Shown in pieces: positions 24,228 through 33,009 of a DNA stretch of 37,748 nucleotides. The position numbers were made by a program, and so were the translations under genes. Location: assembly GCA_964505785.1 (NCBI GenBank), contig CAZDJZ010000024.1:1-37748 (forward strand). The letters are read 5' to 3'. Below the pieces are notes generated by a model that saw only the letters and a list, made by a program, of their open reading frames with translations, was not told the DNA's origin and searched no databases. The DNA comes from CAYRTV01 sp964505785 (GTDB lineage: Bacteria; Acidobacteriota; Aminicenantia; Aminicenantales; Aminicenantaceae). Each line of letters opens with the position of its first letter. The stretch's first letter is position 1.

Positions 24228-24919
24228 AATCATTAATGAAAATGACCTTTCATGTCATCCTTAGGCCTGCGAAGCAGACCGTGAGGATCATAGGTCAAGA
24301 TCCATCAAGACGAAGCCGCTTGGGATCCTTCACCGCTATGCGCCTCAGAATGACCGGGGTTTTCTCCCTCATGATCATTTTTTCGACCTGGGCCACTCCG
24401 GCAGCCGCGGCGGACTTTGACCTGACTGTCCGGGCCGGATATCTCCAATTGACTGAATCTCCGGTTAAGTCTTTTTACGGCGGCGGATTCATTTTTAATC
24501 CATCCATATCTGCTGAAATATCACCCTATTTTTCAATCAAAGCCGGCTGGGAAGGCGGTTATGAGCAGAGTGCGGACATAGGCCTTTATCAGGAATCAAG
24601 CAATCTGATTATCAATGCATGGGAATTATCATGTGTTTTCCATTATCCCGGCTGGAAGACGCTGGTCCCGTTCATTGAAGCCGGCCTGGTCAGCTGCGGA
24701 TACCGCCAGGAAATCGATTCCGCATTCATCCGCAGAACGGTTGACAATCGCACAGCTTCTTATTTCGCAGCCGCAGGAGTGACATATTTTGCCGGATCTA
24801 ATATTTTTTTTCTCGCAGAATTCAAATATGTTCCTCTTAAAGTCAGGCCGTTTGAAATAGAAGTGGATTTAACCGGTTACCGGATGCTGGCCGGCATCGG
24901 CTACCGGTTTTCTTTTTAA
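24224..24919 (+). CDS. Outer-membrane beta-barrel protein with repeat-derived N-terminus
   Basis: The frame starts at ATG 24224, overlapping the protease stop (ATGA) after an AGAGGG-like ribosome site. It gives 231 residues. Codons 10-44 are a REP-A element (24253-24354). Only after it comes a signal-type hydrophobic segment, FSLMIIFSTWATPAAAA. ATG 24338 (Met39) or 24350 (Met43) would give a normal signal peptide whose basic n-region MRLRMT comes from the repeat, but neither has a ribosome binding site. The mature part alternates strands and ends in aromatic YRFSF, typical of outer-membrane barrels. Mature domain confidence is good; the true start is open. Confidence 0.78.
   Translation: MKSLMKMTFHVILRPAKQTVRIIGQDPSRRSRLGSFTAMRLRMTGVFSLMIIFSTWATPAAAADFDLTVRAGYLQLTESPVKSFYGGGFIFNPSISAEISPYFSIKAGWEGGYEQSADIGLYQESSNLIINAWELSCVFHYPGWKTLVPFIEAGLVSCGYRQEIDSAFIRRTVDNRTASYFAAAGVTYFAGSNIFFLAEFKYVPLKVRPFEIEVDLTGYRMLAGIGYRFSF
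24253..24354. repeat. REP-A element inside a coding frame
   Basis: Begins TGTCATCC and ends with the complementary TCAGAATGAC. It contains ATCAAGACGAAGCCGCTTGG, the reverse complement of the core CGGCTTCGTCTTGAT seen at about 5910-5926. The element keeps the barrel gene's frame open throughout. Confidence 0.82.
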
Positions 24920-24935
24920 CCTGACCTATTCATTG

Positions 24936-24941
24936 TATAAT
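24936..24941 (+). promoter_or_regulatory. Possible -10 box before the MBL-fold gene
   Basis: A perfect TATAAT preceded by TTG lies 134 bp before the MBL-fold gene, without a good -35. A REP-B copy lies between it and the gene. Confidence 0.25.
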
Positions 24942-25010
24942 ACCTTTATAGGATGAAGATGATTCAGCTCGTTATTCCGCAGCCTGCGGAGCCGACCCCT
25001 CGTGCAAGCG

Positions 25011-25049
25011 CACTCTAAAATTCCCGTCGCTCCGCTCCCGGAATGACAG
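25011..25049. repeat. REP-B element
   Basis: ACTCTAAAATTCCCGTCGC...CCCGGAATGACA, the same family as those at about 3969-4003, 6379-6411, 9352-9385 and 26320-26356. It lies in the leader region of the MBL-fold gene. Confidence 0.8.
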
Positions 25050-25074
25050 GTAGTGCTTAAAAAGGAGAGGAACA

Positions 25075-25941
25075 ATGATAAAAACAATTTTACGAATCCT
25101 TTTCATTGCTTTATTCTTGGTCTTCGGAATAAACGCGGTGTCTTCCGCACAGCCACAGGAAGCGGAACCGGTCAGACTGGAGAAGATTTCTGGTGGACTC
25201 TATCAGGTTTTGGGCGGCCGCGGGGCTAACGGCGGCTGCTTTATCGGCAAAAATTCCGTCCTGGTCATTGATGCAAAAATGACCCGGGAATCCGTAACTC
25301 AAACTCTAGCCGCAATAAAAGATGTTTCGGACGCGCCGGTCAGGTACCTCGTCAATACCCACAGTGATGGAGACCATGTCTATGGAAACCGGTTTTTCCC
25401 TGAGAATGTGCTCATTATCTCCCATGAAAATTGCCGGAATGAATTTTTCCATCCACGCCGGGACGGAGAACCTTCGGAATGGAATGATCCTGAATTGGCC
25501 CCCTTTCTCCCTGAAATGACTTATTATAAGACAATGAACATTCATCTGGGAGATACAACAATTGAACTATGGTATTTCGGCACGGGGCATACCACCGGTG
25601 ACACCGTGGTGTATTTTCCGGAAGTCAAGACCGCATTTCTCGGAGACCAGATTTTCACCGGACGGCCCCAGCTCATCCATGCCTATAAGGGCGGCAATTC
25701 CTTCGAGCACGTTAAAACCTTGAGCAAAATGCTCGAGACCCTTGATGCGGAAACCTTTTGTTCAGGACACAGTCAGCCCGTGACCCGCAATGATATTGAG
25801 CGGCATATTTCCAGGATGAAGGACCTGCAGCGGAAAATATCATCCATGGCGAAAGAAGGAAAGGACCTGGAAGTGATTAAGAAACAGTTTGAGGAAGACC
25901 AGGCAAGGCTGGTAGAAGTTATTTATAATGAAGTAACCTGA
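25075..25941 (+). CDS. Exported MBL-fold metallo-hydrolase
   Basis: The protein has 288 residues and starts after AAGGAGAGG. It has a signal peptide (cleavage near residue 25) and a metallo-beta-lactamase fold: LVIDAKM, the metal motif THSDGDH (His96, Asp100, His101, with the usual middle His replaced by Asp98), His172 in GTGHTTGD, Asp191 in FLGDQ and His232 in SGHSQP. The THSDGDHxxGN form is a recurring variant in exported MBL proteins and should still bind one or two metals. The substrate is not predictable; beta-lactamase activity should not be assumed. The C-terminal 45 residues form a charged helix. Confidence 0.9.
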   Translation: MIKTILRILFIALFLVFGINAVSSAQPQEAEPVRLEKISGGLYQVLGGRGANGGCFIGKNSVLVIDAKMTRESVTQTLAAIKDVSDAPVRYLVNTHSDGDHVYGNRFFPENVLIISHENCRNEFFHPRRDGEPSEWNDPELAPFLPEMTYYKTMNIHLGDTTIELWYFGTGHTTGDTVVYFPEVKTAFLGDQIFTGRPQLIHAYKGGNSFEHVKTLSKMLETLDAETFCSGHSQPVTRNDIERHISRMKDLQRKISSMAKEGKDLEVIKKQFEEDQARLVEVIYNEVT

Positions 25942-25948
25942 ACAATTA

Positions 25949-26360
25949 GTTCGAAAATGACAGCTTAGCTGTCATCCTGAGCGAAGCGAAGGATCTCAAG
26001 CTGAATCGTTTAAGTAAAGAGTGAAGAGTAAAGAGAAAAATCAGCAAAAAGTGAAAAGTAAGGATCTTGGACTGCTTCGTAATCATCTCAAATCTGAAAA
26101 GCATATCGCTGATGGATGTTCTTACGGCAGGCAAAGTCTTTAGAGACATTTGTTCATCTTGAATTAGTGAAGAGTAAAGAGAAATCAAAAATAAACCAAA
26201 GCCGAATATTAGAAACACCGGAACCCGGAACGCGATAAACGCCAGCGCAGCGAGCCGACCGAATAGACCCAGATAGATTTAGGCGGACCTAGATGAACTC
26301 GAGCGGGCTTGCCGATGCACTCTAAGATTCCCGTCGCTTCACTCCGGGAATGACATGGGA
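25949..26360. repeat. Repeat mosaic including 98-bp dispersed repeat copy 2
   Basis: In order: TTAGTTCGAAAATGACAGCT with its mirror GCTGTCATCCTGAG (25949-25980), giving an ATGACAGC-TTA-GCTGTCAT hairpin; GTGAAGAGTAAAGAG and GTGAAAAGTAAGG tracts; the second copy of the dispersed repeat (26085-26181); GACCGAATAGACCCAGATAG tandem units (about 26258-26295); and a REP-B copy (about 26320-26356). No gene is seen between 25942 and 26400. Confidence 0.82.
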
Positions 26361-26400
26361 GTCCAACGCAATGAACACGAGCGGGAATAACATGCGCTGA

Positions 26401-26434
26401 AAAAAAAACCCGGCCGGCACAATGCCGAACCGGG
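26401..26434 (-). terminator. Rho-independent terminator of the beta-barrel gene
   Basis: On the minus strand CCCGG-TT-CGGCA-TTG-TGCCG-G-CCGGG forms a strong stem directly followed by eight T residues (26408-26401), 20 nt after the stop codon at 26455. It is the clearest intrinsic terminator in the window. Confidence 0.9.
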
Positions 26435-26454
26435 CAGAAAAGCTAAAAAAACTA

Positions 26455-26992
26455 TTAATTTGAGCCGAGGGGGATCGAAACGCCGATATATCCGCCCACT
26501 CCGGACCAGTCACCTAAAACCGCCACATTCAAGCGCAAATTAACAGCAATGCTCGGTGTGACATAATACCGGGCTCCCAGGAAGGGCTGAAGATAAAGCC
26601 CGGAGGAGCCGCTGCCGCTCAAATCGCCGCCAAAACCGCTCTTTTCTTTCCAGGAATAAATCGAGAAACCCAGGGCCGCACCGGCATAGGCATCAAGTTT
26701 TTCAACGTCCAGACTGGTAAAATGGTAAGCCGCGTCTGCAGATAAGGCAATCAGCGAGTTGGACCAATACTCGGAACTCCACAGCCACAGCATGCCGGTT
26801 CCGCCGATTCCAATATTTTCGGTGATAGCATACTCCGCGCTGGCTCCAAAGGGAATGGTATAGGAATTAATGCCCAATTGCGGAGTGATATAGAAATCCT
26901 CTTTTTGGAATTCCTGCGCCCCTGCAAAAAACGGGGAAATAAAAAAAGCACCAAGAATAAAAATAACTGCAAATACCTTTAAACCTCATCAT
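26455..26992 (-). pseudogene. Outer-membrane beta-barrel gene with a frameshift in the signal peptide
   Basis: From the TTG at 26877 the frame encodes 140 residues of a small outer-membrane barrel (alternating strands, aromatic/glycine pattern, end GYIGVSIPLGSN). Upstream in the same frame lies a perfect signal peptide, VFAVIFILGAFFISPFFAGA, but the frame meets TGA at 26988 and has no start codon. ATG-ATG after GGAGG (26992/26989) is one base out of frame: the bases TTTAAAGGTATT carry one extra G or A. Removing it restores MMRFKVFAVIFILGAFF and a 178-residue protein. It is either a real frameshift mutation or a sequencing error. A shared promoter lies upstream and a terminator downstream. Confidence 0.82.
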
Positions 26993-27097
26993 GCCTCCAT
27001 TAAAATATGAATTGAATATTATAAGTTCGCTATATTACAGGTTTTCTAATTATTTTACAATCTCATTTTGTTCATATTACTATCCTTTTAATCTCTG

Positions 27098-27126
27098 ATA
27101 AAAAAGAAATTGCAAAAAATTCTCAA
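27098..27126 (-). promoter_or_regulatory. Promoter/operator region shared with the gene at 33157-34437
   Basis: On the minus strand -35 TTGAGA (27126-27121), 17-nt spacer, -10 TTTTAT (27103-27098). The surrounding plus-strand sequence CTGATAAAAAAGAAATTGCA recurs almost unchanged at 34579-34598 upstream of another outer-membrane protein gene, with the boxes at the same spacing. The AATTG...CAATT dyad between the boxes could be an operator. Confidence 0.55.
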
Positions 27127-27230
27127 TTTTTTATGAATAGTTCAGGCTAAGGAATGTGCCAGGCTCTTTTCGAACTAATAATCCAGGTGAATAGAGCTGA
27201 TTAAAAATTGACCCGGAACCGGGAATTCTT

Positions 27231-30200
27231 TTATTTCTTCGCGTGTTTGACTTTTTTATACGGCGGACGTTCCTGTTCCTTCGGCGGATTTTCTTCCAAT
27301 TTTTTCAAAATCTCCTGAATGCCGCGCTCCAGCTGCGGATCATGCCCTTCGATCATGTCAGCCGGAGTCTGCTCCACTTCAATATCCGGCGGCACACCGA
27401 TATTTTCCACGATCCAGCCGTCCTCGGTCCAAATCGCCAGATTGGGGGCCGTAACATACCCGCCGTCCATAAGCAAGGGAAACCCCAGCGTCCCGACTAA
27501 ACCGCCCCAGGTTCGGGTTCCAATCAAGGGTCCCAAGTTAAATTTCCGGAACATCCATGGCAGCAAATCCCCGCCGGAGCCTGCTGATTCATTGATCAGC
27601 ATAACCATCGGCCCCTGGATGGAAGCGCTGGGGGTTTTAAGGTCGGCGCCGTACCGCATGTTCCACATGCAGACATATTTCCGCCGCAGAATGTCAATGT
27701 AATAATCCGCCACCATTCCGCCTCCGTTGAATCGCTCATCTACGATGACGGCGTCCTTATGTGATTGGGGAAAAAAGTAACGTTTGAAATAAATATGTCC
27801 CAATCCTGCGGTATTCGGCACATAGACATAGGCAGCCCGGCCGTCCGTGGCTTCATCCACTTTCCTGACATTTCCTTCCACCCAATCGCGGTTGCGGAGA
27901 GCGTACTCACTGGCTGCAGGCACCACCTTTACTGTCCGGGCATTCTGTCCCTCCGGGTCCGGCCCCACAGTGATTTCAATTTGTTTTTCGGCGGTATTTT
28001 CAAAATATTTGAAAAGATTAGCCGGCGGCCGCACCTGTTCGCCGTTAACCGCCAATAGGTATTCCCCGCCCTTCACATCCACTCCCGGTTCAGTCAAAGG
28101 GGACCGCAGCTCAGGGTTCCAGTTTAAACCGCCGAAGACTTTTTTAAAGCGGTAACGATCATTTTCCTCACTAAAATCCGCCCCCAACAGGCCGACCGGC
28201 ACCCGGTCGATATCCGTCAGCGTATCCCCGCCGCCGGCCCTGTGATGGCCTACACCCAGGTTGCCGCCCATCCACCGTATGACCCGGTTAAGGTCACCCC
28301 TGCAAGACAAATGGGGCAGGAAAACCGAGTATTTGTCCCGCATGGCTTTCCAGTCAATTCCATGCATATTCGGGTCATAAAAATAATCACGGTTTATTCT
28401 CCAGGCTTCATGAAAAATCTGTCGCCATTCATCAGGCGGGTCTATCCGGACTTCAATAGAGGCGGTGTTGAGTTGTCCCTCTCCCGGTTTGACCGGTTTT
28501 CCAGCATCGGCAATTCCCCAGACATTGAGGGCCTCGTACAGCAGTTTTTTATGATCAGCTGAAATCACATAATCACTGATGCCGGTCATAAGGGTTTCAT
28601 CTTTTCGCTTGCTCAGATCAAACATGCGGAGTTTGGTTTCGGGGGAAAAGGGACCGCTGCTTAAGGGGGGCGCTTCCAGGAAATAGACCTGCCCTTCCTC
28701 GCCGATCTGCAGATTAGAATAATTTCCGGGAGAAACCGGCAGGGAAATAATCCGCTCATTCAGCCCGTCAAAATCAATAATCACATCTTTATTTTCCTCC
28801 GTCTCGCTTTCTTCTTTCTTTTTCTCTTCCGCGGCTTGAATTTTTTCTTCATCACTTTCTTTAGCTAAAGGCGAGTCCACACCCTTTGCCAGCACAGCGA
28901 GATAGATAGACCGGGAAATCTCCATGTCCACATTGGACATGGCAAACCAATGCTTAACCGGCCCGGCATCCGTAGAAGAAAAGAAATACAAATACTTACC
29001 GCTCGGATCAAAGACAGGATCGCTGACTTCGCTCAATCCATCGGTTACCGGGTAAGATATATCCTCAGCCAAAGAATACAAATAGACTTTCTGAAAATAC
29101 GCTTCAGTATTCAGCGTATACACGATCCATTTTGAATCAGGCGACCAGATACCCCTGATGGTTTTATAAATCCCATATAAATATTCCTGTCCGATTTTAT
29201 GTATATTACCCGTGGATATATCAATCCAATACAAGCTCCAAGAATTATCGGTATAAGTCAATTTTTTATTATCCGGCGACCAGACAAGATCTTCGTAGAA
29301 ACCTGATCCCTGGAGAGGATATTTCTTAATGTCTTCAGACTCCCGGTCCAGGACATGAAGCTGATATTCTCCGGATTCATCAGAAAAATAGGCGATCTTC
29401 CGGCCGTCCGGCGACCACGCCGCTCCCCGTTCATGCGTACCGGTGGTCTGTGTCAAATTGCGAAAATCCCCTTTTTCCGCAGGCAGCGTCACCACTTCGC
29501 CCCTGAATTCAAATACGGCACGCGCTCCGGACGGTGAGATACCGCCGTGCCGGATGTAATTGCCGCCTTTAACATAGCGGAGCCGCAGCTCCAGCAAATC
29601 GGCGGCAACGCCGATAGGCAAGCGGCGGCTTTTCCCGCTCTCCGGATTAAAAAGATGGAGATATCCGGCCTGCTCATAGATAATCCGGCCGCCGCCGGAT
29701 GCAGCGTTTTGGATGGAGAAATCCCTATGACCGGTCAGCCGGCTTATTTCCCGGGTCTCTGTATCATAAGAAAATAAATTGAATTCCCCCTCACGGTCCG
29801 AACGGAAATATATTTTCCCCCCTATCCACATGGGGTCGGTATCATTGCAGCGGCCTTCCGGCTGAGGAATTTCCTCAATACTGTGATCACTGAACCGGAA
29901 GATCCATATTCGGGAAAAGGTGCCGCCCCGGTAGTTCTTCCACATAGTAAAGGCTTCCCCGAAAGGCGTATAAGCCAGCTTCTTCCCGTCCGGCGAGTAC
30001 ACCGCTTTGTCCGCATAAGGAATATCCAGGGGCTGCGGCATACCGCCGTCCAGGGATACCGTGTACAGTTTATTGCGGTTTCGGTTAGCCGCAAAACGGG
30101 AGGAATTAAATAGAACCGCCTTCCCGTCAGGCGTAAAATCCCGGACATAATCAGGGCTGGGATGCCAGGTCAGACGTTGAGGTATTCCCCCTTCCGCCGG

Positions 30201-30497
30201 AATAACATAGACATCCGTATTGCCTTCATACTGGCCGCTGAACGCGATCCAGCGTCCGTCAGGAGAAAAAACCGGCCCTGACTCTTCTCCTTTATGGGTT
30301 GTAAGCCGGCGGACATTTCTGCCTTCCATATCGGCTGACCATAAATCATTGCCGTAAACAAAGGCAATGGACTGGGCTCCGACAGCCGGCTGCGTGAGCA
30401 TCCGGGTATCCTGTTTATTGATACTCCAAGCAAATTGAAAGCAAAGCATCAATGTCAATACAGAAGAAAAAAAGAAAATCAGTCCTGATTTTTTCAT
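27231..30497 (-). CDS. Exported tricorn-like protease (S41)
   Basis: The protein has 1088 residues with a signal peptide (hydrophobic core residues 6-24). AGGAGG lies 7-8 nt before the ATG. Residues about 35-560 form beta-propeller blades (FSPDGRWIAFSGQ, WSPDGRKIAYFSD, WSPDNKKLTYTD). A charged Glu/Lys-rich linker follows, then the tricorn core domain with GVGHHRAGGGD (His751 probably catalytic), a PDZ-like region (GVDVKGGEYLLAVNGEQV), nucleophile Ser974 in NESAGSGGD, IGTRTWGGLVG, and the Glu-containing ENIGVPPDIEV. Length and order match tricorn protease homologues, which process oligopeptides. The signal peptide puts it in the periplasm rather than the cytosol. Confidence 0.94.
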   Translation of the reverse strand: MKKSGLIFFFSSVLTLMLCFQFAWSINKQDTRMLTQPAVGAQSIAFVYGNDLWSADMEGRNVRRLTTHKGEESGPVFSPDGRWIAFSGQYEGNTDVYVIPAEGGIPQRLTWHPSPDYVRDFTPDGKAVLFNSSRFAANRNRNKLYTVSLDGGMPQPLDIPYADKAVYSPDGKKLAYTPFGEAFTMWKNYRGGTFSRIWIFRFSDHSIEEIPQPEGRCNDTDPMWIGGKIYFRSDREGEFNLFSYDTETREISRLTGHRDFSIQNAASGGGRIIYEQAGYLHLFNPESGKSRRLPIGVAADLLELRLRYVKGGNYIRHGGISPSGARAVFEFRGEVVTLPAEKGDFRNLTQTTGTHERGAAWSPDGRKIAYFSDESGEYQLHVLDRESEDIKKYPLQGSGFYEDLVWSPDNKKLTYTDNSWSLYWIDISTGNIHKIGQEYLYGIYKTIRGIWSPDSKWIVYTLNTEAYFQKVYLYSLAEDISYPVTDGLSEVSDPVFDPSGKYLYFFSSTDAGPVKHWFAMSNVDMEISRSIYLAVLAKGVDSPLAKESDEEKIQAAEEKKKEESETEENKDVIIDFDGLNERIISLPVSPGNYSNLQIGEEGQVYFLEAPPLSSGPFSPETKLRMFDLSKRKDETLMTGISDYVISADHKKLLYEALNVWGIADAGKPVKPGEGQLNTASIEVRIDPPDEWRQIFHEAWRINRDYFYDPNMHGIDWKAMRDKYSVFLPHLSCRGDLNRVIRWMGGNLGVGHHRAGGGDTLTDIDRVPVGLLGADFSEENDRYRFKKVFGGLNWNPELRSPLTEPGVDVKGGEYLLAVNGEQVRPPANLFKYFENTAEKQIEITVGPDPEGQNARTVKVVPAASEYALRNRDWVEGNVRKVDEATDGRAAYVYVPNTAGLGHIYFKRYFFPQSHKDAVIVDERFNGGGMVADYYIDILRRKYVCMWNMRYGADLKTPSASIQGPMVMLINESAGSGGDLLPWMFRKFNLGPLIGTRTWGGLVGTLGFPLLMDGGYVTAPNLAIWTEDGWIVENIGVPPDIEVEQTPADMIEGHDPQLERGIQEILKKLEENPPKEQERPPYKKVKHAKK

Positions 30498-30586
30498 AAA
30501 CGGTCCTCCTCTCAGAGCTTAAACTATATATACGAATATTTTATCATATTGTTCCCTGCCTCTTTAAATTCATTGAGCCTGGCCTA

Positions 30587-30835
30587 TTAGCTCGAAAATG
30601 ACAGCGCTGCTGTCATCCAGAAGAGCGAAGCGACGTGAGGATCTTATGCTGCTTCGCAGAGTAAATAGTAAATCAAAAATCAAATATCAAAAATAAACCA
30701 AAGCCGAATAATGGCAACACTGGAACCCGGAACCCGATAAATGTGAGTGCAGTCGAATGACCAAATAGACCTAGAAGGACTTAGATAGACTTAGATAGAC
30801 TTAGATGGACCTAAATGGAATAAAAATTGACTAAA
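30587..30835. repeat. Repeat mosaic upstream of the tricorn gene
   Basis: TTAGCTCGAAAATGACAGCGCTGCTGTCATCC (30588-30619) forms an ATGACAGC-GCTGTCAT stem. It is followed by GAAGCGACGTGAGGATCTTA, AAATCAAAAATCAAATATC tracts, and a tandem tract of GACTTAGATA-type units (about 30757-30825). No gene is supported between 30498 and 30901. Confidence 0.8.
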
Positions 30836-30901
30836 ATAACGCTGGAGCACTATAAAGGCGAGAGAAGCAAGCAGCCTGCTCCGGAAAGACATGGGGAGAG
30901 G

Positions 30902-32326
30902 TCATAATGACATTGGAAAAGAAACCGTAAAAGTCGTCCCGCAGCCCGATTGACTGGAGACTCTGATGTCAGCGTTATGACAGTCAGCGATCCATTTGAC
31001 AATGGACAACCCCAGGCCGGAGCCGCCGGTTTCCTTGGAACGCGATGGATCAACCACATAGAAGCGGTTAAAAATTTTGGACAGGTCTTTTTCAGGAATC
31101 CCGATGCCGGTATCACTTATGATTAAAACGGCCCAGTCACCTCTCCTTTTCAACTCGATTTTTACCTGGCCGCCTTCGGGGGTATAACGGACCGCGTTGT
31201 CGAAAATATTCGCAGTCATTCGTTCTAGCAGATCCCGGCTCCCTTCAATCTGAAGGGGAGCAATCTCATCGGCTTTCAGGATCAATCTCTTTTTCTTGAC
31301 AATTTGAATGCGGCTCTCAATCATATCAGCGATCACTTCCTCCAAATTCACTTTCTGATGCAGCTTTGATTTATCCAGCCCCTCCACCCGGGACAGAAAC
31401 AACAGGTCATCAATGATTTTTTCCATCCTCTGTGATTCTTCCAAAACGCTGTTTAGGGTATCAATATATTCTTCGTGCCTGCGCGGCTTGCGCAGGAGTA
31501 CTTCCACTTCTCCCCGGATGATGGTTAAAGGCGTCCGCAGTTCATGGGAAACGTCACCGGAAAACTGCCGGATTCTATTCACTGATATTTCCAATCGCTT
31601 GATCATATCATTGAAAGTCTCGATCAATTCACCGATCTCTCCGCCCCGGTTTTCCGCATCAATCCTCAGCGAAAGATCGTCCGCAGATATTTTTCGGGCC
31701 GTCTTAACCACACTTTTGACCGGGTGCAACGCCCGGTTTATGATCAAACCTCCTCCGGCTGAGGCTAGAATCAGAAGAAGAGCTCCGGAAAGCACCATCA
31801 CCACTAAGAGCTGATTTAATTCCTGATAGGTTTCTTTCAAGGAAATCCCCACTTGAAGAACATTGGGACCGCGGACCGGCATCAACACCATACGGATAGG
31901 ATACGGGCCTAAGTCCTTATGGCTTATATTTGCATAAACCAAATTGTCGATATCCGAGCGGTCAGCCTTGCAGTAAAGACGGGGCTCGGCTAAAAATGAT
32001 CCCTCCGGAATCTCCGCAGAACGGATGGTTTTTTTTATCTCCTTTTTTTCCTGATTCAATTCGACCAGTTGGATCAAAGGCTGATGGGCGGAAAACCGTT
32101 CCCGGGACCTGGCTATCGCTGTTTCCCAAGTCACTCCCTTTTGCTTCCACCATTTTTCATAAGTTTCATCTGCGATTTCTAAAACAATCCTGTTTACTTC
32201 ATCCAGCTGACGATCTTTAAATCCCTGATAGAGAAACAAACCAGCCATAGTGATGGTCACACCCAAAAAGATGATATACCAGATGATCAACTTGAAACTC
32301 AGGCCCTGAAAACGCTTTTTTTTCAT
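30902..32326 (-). CDS. Membrane sensor histidine kinase (HAMP-HisKA-HATPase)
   Basis: This 474-residue kinase has TM1 at about 11-33, a periplasmic sensor region of about 138 residues, TM2 at about 172-195, HAMP at about 196-250, a HisKA domain with His261 in FSGDVSHELRTPLT, and a HATPase with NIFDNAVRYTPEGG, DTGIGIP and GGSGLGLSIVK. Its ATG overlaps the stop of the upstream response regulator (ATGA). The architecture is that of CusS/QseC-like heavy-metal or envelope sensors, but the sensor region is not recognisable enough to name a signal. Confidence 0.93.
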   Translation of the reverse strand: MKKKRFQGLSFKLIIWYIIFLGVTITMAGLFLYQGFKDRQLDEVNRIVLEIADETYEKWWKQKGVTWETAIARSRERFSAHQPLIQLVELNQEKKEIKKTIRSAEIPEGSFLAEPRLYCKADRSDIDNLVYANISHKDLGPYPIRMVLMPVRGPNVLQVGISLKETYQELNQLLVVMVLSGALLLILASAGGGLIINRALHPVKSVVKTARKISADDLSLRIDAENRGGEIGELIETFNDMIKRLEISVNRIRQFSGDVSHELRTPLTIIRGEVEVLLRKPRRHEEYIDTLNSVLEESQRMEKIIDDLLFLSRVEGLDKSKLHQKVNLEEVIADMIESRIQIVKKKRLILKADEIAPLQIEGSRDLLERMTANIFDNAVRYTPEGGQVKIELKRRGDWAVLIISDTGIGIPEKDLSKIFNRFYVVDPSRSKETGGSGLGLSIVKWIADCHNADIRVSSQSGCGTTFTVSFPMSL

Positions 32327-33003
32327 ACCGGTTGGGTTTCCTTAATAGTAAAACCGATACCCCGAATGGTTTTTATCAACTTTATTTCATGGCCATGATC
32401 GATTTTTTCACGCAGCCGGTTAAGATACACATTAACAATATTACTGGTTCCGACATAATTCCTGTCCCAGACATGCTCAATAATCTGGGTTTGTGTCACA
32501 ATCCGGCCTTTATTCCGCAGCAGGTATTCCAGCAGGGCATATTCCTTGCCGGTTAATTCAATAGTTTTTTTTCCTCTTTTGACCGCCCGGCGGTTTGGAT
32601 CCAACCGGAGGTCGCCGGCGGATAAGACACCTGTCTTATAATCTTTATCCCGGCGCATCAAGGCCCGGATACGGGCCAGCAATTCTTCAAATGAAAAAGG
32701 CTTGGTGAGATAATCGTCCGCACCCTCGGATAATCCGGAGATCTTGTCCTCCAGGGTATCCTTAGCGGTCAGTATAAGGATTGGCGTCAGAACGGATTTG
32801 CGCCGCAGTTCCCGGCAAACTTCAAAACCGTTCTTCTGCGGCAGCATGATGTCCAGAATAATCACATCATAGGAATTCACTGAAGCCAGGTGGACGGCTT
32901 CTTGCCCGTCCCGGCAAAGGTCCACGGCATATTGTTCCTCCCTCAGCCCACGCTCCAGGAAACCGCCGACTTTTTTATCGTCCTCAACCACCAAAATTTT
33001 CAT
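32323..33003 (-). CDS. OmpR/PhoB-family response regulator
   Basis: The protein has 226 residues from the ATG at 33003. The receiver domain has Glu7/Asp8/Asp9, phosphoacceptor Asp51 (DVIILDIMLPQKNG), Thr79 region (ILTAKD) and the Lys in YLTKPFSFEELLAR. The C-terminal winged-helix DNA-binding domain has LTGKEYALLEYLLRN, VWDRNYVGTSNIVNVYL and IKTIRGIGFTI. An ATG at 33009 is also in frame. No ribosome binding site is present; instead an extended -10 box abuts the start. It is the first gene of a coupled two-gene operon with the histidine kinase. Targets are unknown; the neighbouring outer-membrane protein genes are candidates. Confidence 0.94.
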   Translation of the reverse strand: MKILVVEDDKKVGGFLERGLREEQYAVDLCRDGQEAVHLASVNSYDVIILDIMLPQKNGFEVCRELRRKSVLTPILILTAKDTLEDKISGLSEGADDYLTKPFSFEELLARIRALMRRDKDYKTGVLSAGDLRLDPNRRAVKRGKKTIELTGKEYALLEYLLRNKGRIVTQTQIIEHVWDRNYVGTSNIVNVYLNRLREKIDHGHEIKLIKTIRGIGFTIKETQPV

Positions 33004-33009
33004 GCCCAT

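Noticed and set aside
25375..25410. True beta-lactamase call for the MBL-fold protein
   Set aside because: The fold and metal ligands are general to the superfamily, the motif is the HSDGDH variant, and nothing in the sequence points to beta-lactam hydrolysis.
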